A DNA stretch of 19,787 nucleotides from Blastococcus sp. CT_GayMR20. GTDB lineage: Bacteria; Actinomycetota; Actinomycetes; Mycobacteriales; Geodermatophilaceae. This document shows, piece after piece, positions 13,842 to 19,787 of the stretch; the first letter of the stretch is position 1; each line of letters begins with the position of its first letter. The stretch covers positions 1-19,787 of the forward strand of contig NZ_SPQM01000089.1 in the NCBI RefSeq assembly GCF_004570345.1. Reading direction: 5' to 3'. The notes under the pieces are model-generated. The model saw nothing but the letters and a program-made list of their open reading frames with translations, was not told where the DNA came from and did not search any database. A program made the position numbers and the translations under genes.

Positions 13842-14584
13842 CGCGCTGCTCCCTCGAGCTCGACGTGGGGAACAGCAGGACCGGTGGTGATGGGTGAGGG
13901 CCGGAAGCCCTTGAAGGTCAGCCACAGGCCGAGTGACAGTTCCCAGAGGAAGATGGGAGCGAGGGCGGCGAGCGACCACACGGTGCTGTCGTCGTTGACA
14001 CCGAGGATCGTGGCGATCTTGGCCGCGATGAGCAGGGGGGCTCCGATGAGACCCATCAGCGGGATGGCTCGCGGAACGAGTCCCGACCGGTACATCAGCG
14101 TGCCCAGCAGCAGTGCGTTGACGCCTGCCATCACGCCGGGTCCGACGTGGAAGGTGAAGTCGCGGACCGCGACGAGTGCCGTTCCGGCGGCGGTGAGCGA
14201 GGCGTCGTCCGCCCCGGCCGGGTCCTGTCGCAGGGCCACGACGGCGAAGAGACTCACGACGCCGACGGAGATGATCGCCGCCTCGAGCACACGCGAGGTG
14301 ATGAAGCCGATCGCCAGGGTCTCGCTCTGCCTCTTGAGCACCCGGAACAGCACGACCGCGGTGCCGATGCAGGCGAGCGCATTGACCATGTCGAGGAGTC
14401 CGCCGACGAGGACACGGGTGTCGGCACCCGGGCCGAGGACGTAGCCCGGGTCGCCGAGGACGGGATCGAGGAAGTAGAAGGCCGCAGGGATCGAGGCCGC
14501 GAAGGTGACGAGGTACAGGACGCCCCCGAGGCGTGCGGTCCTCCGGTCTCTCGATGTCTGCGTCGTGCGGGCAGGAACAGCCAT
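13838..14584 (-). CDS. DUF4386 family membrane protein, second of a tandem pair
   Basis: A 248-aa polytopic membrane protein with about six hydrophobic helices (near 19-39, 58-80, 99-118, 147-165, 172-195, 203-224). DUF4386 features are GVLYLVTFAASIP at the first helix, ACIGTAVVLFRVLKRQSETLA, MYRSGLVPRAIPLMGLIGAP and the closing WELSLGLWLTFKGFRP. The family is widespread in Gram-positive bacteria and has no proven function. The ATG at 14584 follows GAGGAG at 7 bases. It is clearly paralogous to the gene at 14638-15408, from which it is separated by 53 bases, and its stop overlaps the oxidoreductase start (ATGA). The region between the two copies holds no further gene. Confidence 0.88.
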   Translation of the reverse strand: MAVPARTTQTSRDRRTARLGGVLYLVTFAASIPAAFYFLDPVLGDPGYVLGPGADTRVLVGGLLDMVNALACIGTAVVLFRVLKRQSETLAIGFITSRVLEAAIISVGVVSLFAVVALRQDPAGADDASLTAAGTALVAVRDFTFHVGPGVMAGVNALLLGTLMYRSGLVPRAIPLMGLIGAPLLIAAKIATILGVNDDSTVWSLAALAPIFLWELSLGLWLTFKGFRPSPITTGPAVPHVELEGAAR

Positions 14585-14637
14585 GACGGTCTCCTCGGTC
14601 AGGGTGCGGACAGCGACGATCTGGGAAGCGCGGCCGA

Positions 14638-15408
14638 TCAGTTCGGGGCGAGAGCCGGAGCCGGCTCCTGTCCCGCGGAGCGCGGAAGGGCGGCGACCGC
14701 CGCGGGCCGGAACCCCTTGACGGTGAGGTAGATCCCGAGCGAGAGCTCCCACACGGCGATCGGGATGAACGCGACTGCCGCGACCGGCGACACGCGGTCG
14801 ATGACACCGAAGAAGATCGCGATGTCGGAGGCGAGCAGGAGAGGGGCGCCGACGAGCCCGATGGTGGGCAGGATGCGGGGCACGAGGCCCGACCGGTAGA
14901 GCACGTAGCCCAGGCAGAGCGCGTTGAAGACCGGCATCAGGCTCTGCGAGAGCAGGAACGTCCAGTCGTAGGCGGCGACCGACGTGTGGCCCGCGGTGAC
15001 CAGCAAGCCCAGGTCGGCGCCCTCGGTGCCGGCGACGTCGTTGCGCAGGGTGAGCAGCGAGAGCACGTTGACGACGCCGACGACGATGAGCGTGCCCTCC
15101 ACCACGCGTGCGGCGACGAACCCGAGGGCGGCGGTCTCGCTGACCCGCCTGGCCACCGGGAACAGCACGACGGCCGTGCCGATGCCGGACAGGGCGACGA
15201 CGACCTCGGCGAAGGATCCCCACAGCACGCCGGTGTCGCTGCCGGCGCCCAGGACGAAGTCGGCGCCGTCCCGCACCGGCTGGAACACGATGAGCGTGGG
15301 CACCGACACGAACGTGACGAGGTACAGGATGCCGGCGGCCCGGGAGGTCCGGCGCAGGGGATCGGACGGCCGTCTCGTCGGTGCGGGGATGTGCGCGGTG
15401 GCAGTCAT
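14638..15408 (-). CDS. DUF4386 family membrane protein, first of a tandem pair
   Basis: A 256-aa membrane protein with the same plan as its downstream paralogue: GILYLVTFVSVPTL (26-39), GIGTAVVLFPVARRVSETAALGF (75-97), LYRSGLVPRILPTIGLVGAP (170-189) and WELSLGIYLTVKGFRP (220-235). An N-terminal extension of about 20 residues rich in Thr, Pro and Arg is cytoplasmic or disordered. The ATG overlaps the stop of the preceding 90-aa gene as ATGA, and GGAAGGA lies 7 bases upstream. The two copies share the conserved motifs but differ throughout, so the duplication is old, perhaps allowing a heterodimer. Function unknown. Confidence 0.88.
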   Translation of the reverse strand: MTATAHIPAPTRRPSDPLRRTSRAAGILYLVTFVSVPTLIVFQPVRDGADFVLGAGSDTGVLWGSFAEVVVALSGIGTAVVLFPVARRVSETAALGFVAARVVEGTLIVVGVVNVLSLLTLRNDVAGTEGADLGLLVTAGHTSVAAYDWTFLLSQSLMPVFNALCLGYVLYRSGLVPRILPTIGLVGAPLLLASDIAIFFGVIDRVSPVAAVAFIPIAVWELSLGIYLTVKGFRPAAVAALPRSAGQEPAPALAPN

Positions 15409-15677
15409 GTCGCGTCCTTCCAGGGGTCGGGGGAACCGGTCTCGCGCGGCTGTGGTGGCAGCGGGGTGACGGACACCAGCGGAAGGCCGGTGTCGCGCAG
15501 CGTGGAGAGCAGGCCGTGCAGCGCGGCCTGGTCGACGACCGGACCGGAGATGCTCGTCATGCCGTCGCTCTCGTGCGTCAGGGTCATTCCGTGGAACCAG
15601 GCGGCCCAGCGGGACCCGAGATGGCCGCGGACGCGGATCTCGTACCGCTCGGGCTCGACGTCCTGGCCGGTCGACAT
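15405..15677 (-). CDS. 90-aa conserved-looking hypothetical protein heading the DUF4386 operon
   Basis: A small soluble protein. Residues 11-70 read as an alpha/beta fold (YEIRVRGHLGSRWAAWFHGM, SDGMTSISGPVVDQAALHGLLSTL, GLPLVSVTPL); the last 20 residues are Pro-rich. The pattern of a strand with V-R-G-H-L, a D-Q-A-A-L-H-G-L-L helix and a final L-I/V-S-V strand recurs in small actinobacterial proteins encoded beside DUF4386 or regulator genes, in my recollection; it has no known activity. The D-Q-A-x-L-H-G-L-L helix resembles a ligand-interaction segment, which is inference. The ATG at 15677 follows GGAG, and the stop overlaps the DUF4386 start. It is the first gene after the TCACCAC box cluster and so the likely promoter-proximal gene. 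Confidence 0.85.
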   Translation of the reverse strand: MSTGQDVEPERYEIRVRGHLGSRWAAWFHGMTLTHESDGMTSISGPVVDQAALHGLLSTLRDTGLPLVSVTPLPPQPRETGSPDPWKDAT

Positions 15678-15709
15678 GTCGCTCTCCGTTCCTTCCGCCC
15701 GTGGCGCGA

Positions 15710-15715
15710 AAGGTA
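15710..15715 (-). promoter_or_regulatory. Candidate -10 box of the 90-aa/DUF4386/MDR operon
   Basis: TACCTT on the minus strand (TANNNT), 33 bases before the ATG at 15677. The -35 region, near 15733-15738, has no consensus match and lies inside the repeat cluster, as expected for an activator-dependent promoter. Confidence 0.4.
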
Positions 15716-15722
15716 GGAGCGG

Positions 15723-15768
15723 ACGTGGTGAGGCCGGATCACCACGTGTGGTGAGCGACGTGGTGATC
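15723..15768. promoter_or_regulatory. Cluster of four TCACCAC boxes, operator array candidate
   Basis: On the minus strand TCACCACGT occurs at 15758-15766 and 15723-15731, TCACCAC at 15748-15754, and an inverted copy, ACGTGGTGA, at 15739-15747. The inverted copy and the promoter-proximal box make a perfect 9-bp inverted repeat with a 7-base spacer. The array sits over and upstream of the -35 position of the operon and is 31 bases from the stop of the LAL gene. MalT-type regulators bind repeated short boxes at such positions. Confidence 0.55.
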
Positions 15769-15777
15769 TCCGGCCTG

Positions 15778-15793
15778 CGCCCCGTACGGGGCG
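15778..15793. repeat. 16-bp perfect palindrome after the LAL stop
   Basis: CGCCCCGT joined to ACGGGGCG, five bases downstream of the LAL gene stop on the minus strand. No T-tract follows. It could be a T-less terminator of the LAL gene or an additional protein-binding site. Confidence 0.35.
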
Positions 15794-15798
15794 AGCCC

Positions 15799-18507
15799 TC
15801 AGGCGCTGCCCGCCCGTGCCAGGAGGCCGAGCTCCTCGCCCCTGCGCACCGCTGCCCGGCGGCTGTTCACGCCGAGCTTCGCGTAGATGTTCCGGGTGTG
15901 GGTCCGGACGGTGTTCAGCGAGACGACCAGCTCCCGGGCGATCTCCGGGCCGTCCAGGTCGCTGCCGAGCAGCCGGAGGACGTCCAGCTCCCGGGTGCTC
16001 AGGGGGTCCACCAGGCCGCGCTGGACGGGTACGCCGGCCGCGGAACCGTCGACCGCGGCGAGCAGGCGGCGGGCGTACCCCGTCGCCAGGCCGCTCTTGG
16101 CAGCAGCTCGCAGCAGCACGGCCATGGCCGGGCCCTCGTCCACGAAGGTCCGGACGTAACCCTCGGGCTCCCCCAGTGCCAGCGCGCGACCCAGCGACGC
16201 GATCGCGGAGGGCAGGTCACCACGCACCTGGTGGGCGAGCGCCTGAGTCACCAGGACGTCGATGACGCTCCCGTTCCGCGATCCGTCGTCCGCCGCCGCG
16301 AGGAGGCGCTCGAGGAAGCGGCCCGCCCGGTCGAGCGAGCCCTCGTCCCGCTCGGCAGCAGACCTGGCCACCAGCGCCCGGGCGAGGGTGACGTGCTCGA
16401 ACTCGTGGAGGTAGTCGAGCTCGTCGTCGGCGGTCAGACCGCGGTCCCGGGCCCATCCGAGCGCGTCGGCCCATCGTCCCTGCGCGATCCGGACGCGGGC
16501 GCGCAGGGCCGCCACCGACCGCACTTCCGGGGAGTAGTCACCGACGTACAGACGCTCGGCCTCGTCGAGCAGGGTGACGGCGGCGTCGAGATCGCCTTCG
16601 GCCGTACGGATCCGGGCCATGGCGACCCGCCAGCGATACCGGTTCTGCGGGAGGCCGCCGTGCTCGCCGAGCTCCCGGCTGAGCAGGAGCTGCTGCAGTG
16701 ACGCGTCGAGATCGTCGCGTTCGCAGAGCAACTGGCTCAGGCCCACATGCATGTCCGCCGCACCTCTGAGCGGCGGATCGGACTGCTGGGCACGCCTCAG
16801 CCCCCGCTCGAAGATGCTCGTCGCCTCACGGAGACGGCCCTGCGCGAGCCGCATGTCGGCCAGCGCGATGAACCCGCCCAGGACGTCGGAGTGGTACCCG
16901 GCCCGCTCCAGGCTCGCCATCGCCTCGACGTACAGCCGGCTCGCTGCGTCGAGGTCCCCGTTCGTCCAGTGCGCGAGCCCCAGGAGGGCGGCGGGCGCTC
17001 CGCGCGCGAGATGGTCGTCCTCGTCCGCGAGGTCCAGCGCCCGCCGCGCGTGGGCCATCGTGCCTGCGACGTCACCACGGACCAGGGCCGTTCCGGCGCG
17101 GTACATCGAGATCGCGGTCGGAAGCGTCCGGAACGCGTCCTCGTCGACGACGACGATCCCGGCCGCCCGGTCGGGCGTCGGGTCCAGCCACCGCTCGGCC
17201 TGCCGCAGACGCACCTCCACGCCGTCGAGCTCGCCCCGGGCCATCAACGATCCGACGTACCCCATGGTGAGCACAGGCCGGTCGCGGAAGACCTCGTCGG
17301 GCAGGGCCTCGAGCCACCGCCGCAGCGTCGCTTCCTGCCGTGCCTGGCGGAGGGCGGGGATCGCGACCTCGACGAGTCCCGCCGCTCGCTCGACGTCACC
17401 GGCCTGGAGTGCGTGGTCGATGGCCTCCGACCGCTCGCCGGCCTGCTCGAACCACCGACTCGCGCGCTGGTGGAGGTCTCGCACGCCGTCGGCGTGCTCG
17501 TCCAGCAGGCGGGCGCGGAGAACGTCGGCGAAGAGATGGTGGTAGCGGAACCAGCGGCGGCGGTCGTCCAGCGGCACCAGGAACAGGTTGGCCCGGTCCA
17601 GGGCCTCCAGCGTGTTCTTGGCGCCGTCCCGGCCGGTGACGGCATCGCAGAGCGCGCCGTTCAGCCGGCTCAGGACCGAGGTCTGGAGGAGGAAGGTCCG
17701 GACGTCGTCGGGCTGCCGCTCGAGGACCTCCTCGACCAGGTAGTCGACGATGTAACGGTCGTCTCCGGTGAAGCTCTCGATGAAGCCGGTGACGTCCTCC
17801 CGCCCCTGCAGGGAGAGCGCCGCCAGCTGGAGCGCGGCGATCCAGCCCTCGGTCCGTGCCTCCAGCGCCGCGGCGTCGGCCGGGGTGAGCACCAGTCCCA
17901 TTCCCTCGGCGAGGTAGGTCGCGGCCTCGTCGGCGGTGAAGCGGAGGTCGGCGACCCGCACCTCGACGAGATCCCCGCGGGCCCGGACACGGGCCAGCGG
18001 CAGCGGGGGGTCGGCGCGGGTCGCGAGCACCAGGTGGGCCTGCGCCGGCAGGTGGTCGAGCAGGAACGCCATCCCGTCCTGCACCGCACGCGCCTCGATG
18101 AGGTGGTAGTCGTCGAGCACCAGAAAGACGTCGTCCTGCACGCCGGCGAGGTCGTTGAGCAGGCTGGAGAGGACCGTTTCGGTCGGTGCCTGGGACTCCA
18201 GGAGGGCCGATGCGCCGACGCCGACTCCCGGGACGACCGCCTGCAACGCGGCGACGACGTAGGTCCAGAAGACCACCGGGTCGTTGTCGCGGTCGTCGAG
18301 GGAGAGCCAGGCCACGGAGCGGCTCCCGGCGGCAGCGGCCAGCCACTCGGTGAGCAGGGTGGTCTTCCCGAACCCGGCCGGGGCCGACACCAGCGTCAGC
18401 GCCGCCTCCGCCCCGCGGTCCAGTCGCTCGGTCAGCCGTCCGCGCGGAACCAGGCCGCGGCGGCCACGGGGCACGTGGAGCTTGGTCTCGAGCAGCGGAC
18501 CTGCCAT
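15799..18507 (-). CDS. MalT-like LAL family LuxR transcriptional regulator
   Basis: A 902-aa activator-type regulator. The first residues (LLETKLHVPR..GLVPRGRL) are the standard start of MalT-like proteins. Walker A is APAGFGKTT (42-50) and Walker B VFLVLDDYHLIE (127-138); the typical W-L-S-L-D-D-x-D-N-D segment is at 67-76. A winged-helix and TPR-like superhelix fill about 250-830, the usual inducer-sensing part. The LuxR helix-turn-helix is at about 834-890 (LSTRELDVLRLL, SLNTVRTHTRNIYAKLGV). In MalT, ATP plus a sugar inducer drives oligomerisation on repeated boxes. The ATG at 18507 follows GAGG at 6 bases. It lies between the sigma-factor gene and the DUF4386 operon on the same strand; the box cluster just downstream suggests that operon as target. 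Inducer unknown. Confidence 0.95.
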   Translation of the reverse strand: MAGPLLETKLHVPRGRRGLVPRGRLTERLDRGAEAALTLVSAPAGFGKTTLLTEWLAAAAGSRSVAWLSLDDRDNDPVVFWTYVVAALQAVVPGVGVGASALLESQAPTETVLSSLLNDLAGVQDDVFLVLDDYHLIEARAVQDGMAFLLDHLPAQAHLVLATRADPPLPLARVRARGDLVEVRVADLRFTADEAATYLAEGMGLVLTPADAAALEARTEGWIAALQLAALSLQGREDVTGFIESFTGDDRYIVDYLVEEVLERQPDDVRTFLLQTSVLSRLNGALCDAVTGRDGAKNTLEALDRANLFLVPLDDRRRWFRYHHLFADVLRARLLDEHADGVRDLHQRASRWFEQAGERSEAIDHALQAGDVERAAGLVEVAIPALRQARQEATLRRWLEALPDEVFRDRPVLTMGYVGSLMARGELDGVEVRLRQAERWLDPTPDRAAGIVVVDEDAFRTLPTAISMYRAGTALVRGDVAGTMAHARRALDLADEDDHLARGAPAALLGLAHWTNGDLDAASRLYVEAMASLERAGYHSDVLGGFIALADMRLAQGRLREATSIFERGLRRAQQSDPPLRGAADMHVGLSQLLCERDDLDASLQQLLLSRELGEHGGLPQNRYRWRVAMARIRTAEGDLDAAVTLLDEAERLYVGDYSPEVRSVAALRARVRIAQGRWADALGWARDRGLTADDELDYLHEFEHVTLARALVARSAAERDEGSLDRAGRFLERLLAAADDGSRNGSVIDVLVTQALAHQVRGDLPSAIASLGRALALGEPEGYVRTFVDEGPAMAVLLRAAAKSGLATGYARRLLAAVDGSAAGVPVQRGLVDPLSTRELDVLRLLGSDLDGPEIARELVVSLNTVRTHTRNIYAKLGVNSRRAAVRRGEELGLLARAGSA

Positions 18508-18635
18508 GACCACCTCGCCTGGGGGCCGGCTCTCGGCGGCCGGCGCGACTCGTTGCCGGCGGCGACGGCGGGCTCCGGAACCGCATCGTGTCAGCACGCA
18601 GGTCCGGATGTCGATGGGCGGGTGTCCGCCGTGCC

Positions 18636-19787
18636 TCAGCCGAGTGCCTGCAGCCGGCCGGTCAGGAAGTCGCGCTCGACGGCGTTCTCGGTGAGCAGCA
18701 GCGCCTCGGCGTAGGCCTCGCGCGCCTCGTCGACCCGGCCGAGCCGCCGGAGGAAGTCCGCGCGCGCCGCCGGCAGGTAGCCGTACCCGGCCAGTTGCGG
18801 CTCCCCCGCCAGCGCGTCGACGGCGGCCAGCCCCTCGCCGGCTCCTCGCGCGAACCCGACCGCGACGGCACGGTTCAGCGCGACCACCGGAGACGGCCAC
18901 ACGCGGGTGAGGACGTCGTACAGGGCCACGATCTCGCGCCAGTCGGTGTCGTCCCAGGACGGCGACTCGGCGTGGACGGCGGCGATGGCGGCCTGCAGCG
19001 CGTACCGCGTCGGCGGTCGCACGCGCAGCGCCTCGCGCACGAGGGCGACGCCCTCGGCGATGGCCCGGGAGTCCCACCGCGTGCGGTCCTGCTCCTCCAG
19101 CAGGAGCAGCCGGCCGTCGGGCGCCCTCCTGGTCTCGCTCCGGGCGTCGGTGAGCAGCAACAGCGCCAGCAGGCCCGCCACCGCCGGGTCCCCGGGCAGC
19201 AGCCGGCGCAACATCCGGGCCAGCTGCACCGAACGCTCGACCAGGTCGCGGCGCACCAGCTCCTCCCCCACCGGCGGCGTGTGCCCGGTCGTGAAGAGCA
19301 GGTGCAGCACGGACAGCACGGCGTCCACCCGTTGGGGCAGATCGTCGGCGGCCGGCACCCGGTAGGGGATGCGGGCGAGGAGGATCTTCTTCTTCGCGCG
19401 CGTGATCCGTGCGGCCATCGTCGGCTCGCTGACCAGGAAGGCACGCGCCACCTCCGCGGTCGACAGGCCGCACATCAGCCGGAGCGTGAGCGCGACCTGC
19501 GCCGACCGGTCCAGCGCCGGGTGGCAGCAGGTCACGATCAGCCGCAACCGGTCGTCGGGGATCTCCTTCCCCGACACGTCGTGGACGAGGTCCTCGGGTC
19601 CCGGCACGGTCTCGTCCTCGACCAGCAGAGGCAGGTGCCGGTACTCCACGCCGCGGTGGCGGAGCACGTTCAGCGCGCGGCGCTTGGCGGCCGTGGTCAG
19701 CCAGGCACCCGGTCGCGACGGGATGCCGTTGCTGCGCCAGTCGGTGAGCGCCGCAGCGAACGCGTCCTGGGCGCACTCCTCGGCGAC
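18636..19787 (-). CDS. ECF42-type RNA polymerase sigma factor, 5'-truncated by the window edge
   Basis: The open frame runs to the end of the window, so the N-terminus is missing; 383 residues are visible against roughly 400-420 for the family. The first visible residues (VAEECAQDAFAAAL, WLTTAAKRRALNVLRH) are sigma region 2. Region 4 follows (DDRLRLIVTCCHPALD, LTLRLMCGLSTAEVARAFLV, MAARITRAKKKI). The long C-terminal part (about 170-383, with FTTGHTPPVGEELVRRDLVERS, SWDDTDWREIVALYD and NRAVAVGFARG) is the DUF6596/TPR-like extension typical of ECF42 factors. No anti-sigma factor is used in this group; the usual partner is a DGPF/YCII-like protein gene, which would lie to the right of the window. 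The MalT-like regulator follows after 128 bases on the same strand. That gap holds GC-rich repeats (GCCGGC twice) but no clear promoter. Confidence 0.93.
   Translation of the reverse strand, partial: VAEECAQDAFAAALTDWRSNGIPSRPGAWLTTAAKRRALNVLRHRGVEYRHLPLLVEDETVPGPEDLVHDVSGKEIPDDRLRLIVTCCHPALDRSAQVALTLRLMCGLSTAEVARAFLVSEPTMAARITRAKKKILLARIPYRVPAADDLPQRVDAVLSVLHLLFTTGHTPPVGEELVRRDLVERSVQLARMLRRLLPGDPAVAGLLALLLLTDARSETRRAPDGRLLLLEEQDRTRWDSRAIAEGVALVREALRVRPPTRYALQAAIAAVHAESPSWDDTDWREIVALYDVLTRVWPSPVVALNRAVAVGFARGAGEGLAAVDALAGEPQLAGYGYLPAARADFLRRLGRVDEAREAYAEALLLTENAVERDFLTGRLQALG

Noticed and set aside
13838..15408. DUF4386 pair as a recent duplication or an assembly artefact
   Set aside because: The two proteins share signature segments but differ along their whole length, so this is an old paralogous pair, not a repeat artefact.
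18518..18545. GCCGGC repeats upstream of the MalT-like gene as a terminator of the sigma gene
   Set aside because: GCCGGC is self-complementary and frequent at this GC content; no extended stem or T-run supports a terminator.
16747..18714. 655-codon open frame on the plus strand, opposite the MalT-like regulator
   Set aside because: Low-complexity composition and no recognisable motif; the opposite strand carries an unambiguous MalT-like protein.
18508..19787. Apparent fusion of the sigma-factor region with the MalT-like regulator in one open frame
   Set aside because: The stretch upstream of 18507 is in a different frame from the sigma factor and is Arg/Pro-rich shadow; the regulator starts at 18507 with the normal MalT-like N-terminus.

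Overview
The base composition is very high in G+C, with strong G/C at third codon positions, several SD-poor GTG starts with a -10 box close upstream, an ECF42-type sigma factor, DUF5313, DUF4386 and LAL-type LuxR regulators. This points to a high-GC actinobacterium. The gene set resembles Geodermatophilaceae such as Blastococcus, Geodermatophilus or Modestobacter; that placement is inference from family content only. No rRNA, tRNA, CRISPR array, insertion sequence or phage gene was seen. The window is densely coding, and no gene-free stretch exceeds about 240 bases.

Left part (1-3400): a DivIVA-like coiled-coil protein converges on a class I DAHP synthase, the first step of the shikimate pathway. 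Divergent from the synthase is an unrecognised small protein whose tail overlaps a cupredoxin lipoprotein gene.

Redox block (3400-8350): a large LAL-type LuxR regulator sits between two redoxin genes on the opposite strand. One is a soluble homologue of the DipZ C-terminal region, with C-I-N-W in place of C-I-N-C. The other is an AhpC/TSA-like protein with C-P-G-E. Upstream of both redoxins lies the same inverted-repeat element, matching at 24 of 27 positions and sited at similar distances from the start codons. This looks like a small regulon with its regulator in the middle, and it is the best candidate here for an undescribed system.

Middle (8150-12800): a 66-aa stand-alone protein, a lipoprotein, a DUF5313 membrane protein and an OhrR-like MarR regulator with a conserved N-terminal cysteine. 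The MarR gene is divergent from a two-gene operon of an acyl-CoA synthetase and a core-MetE-like zinc methyltransferase. Three sites of the form CCAA-N3-TTGG (one imperfect) lie only in the promoter regions of marR and the DUF5313 gene, and are proposed as its operators.

Right part (12861-19787): reading leftwards on the minus strand, a 5'-truncated ECF42-type sigma factor and a MalT-like LAL regulator are followed by a tightly coupled operon of a 90-aa protein, two tandem DUF4386 membrane proteins and a zinc-free MDR oxidoreductase. Most junctions in this operon are 4-base ATGA overlaps. The short gap between the LAL gene and the operon carries four copies of a TCACCAC box and a 16-bp palindrome, which suggests that the LAL protein controls the operon.
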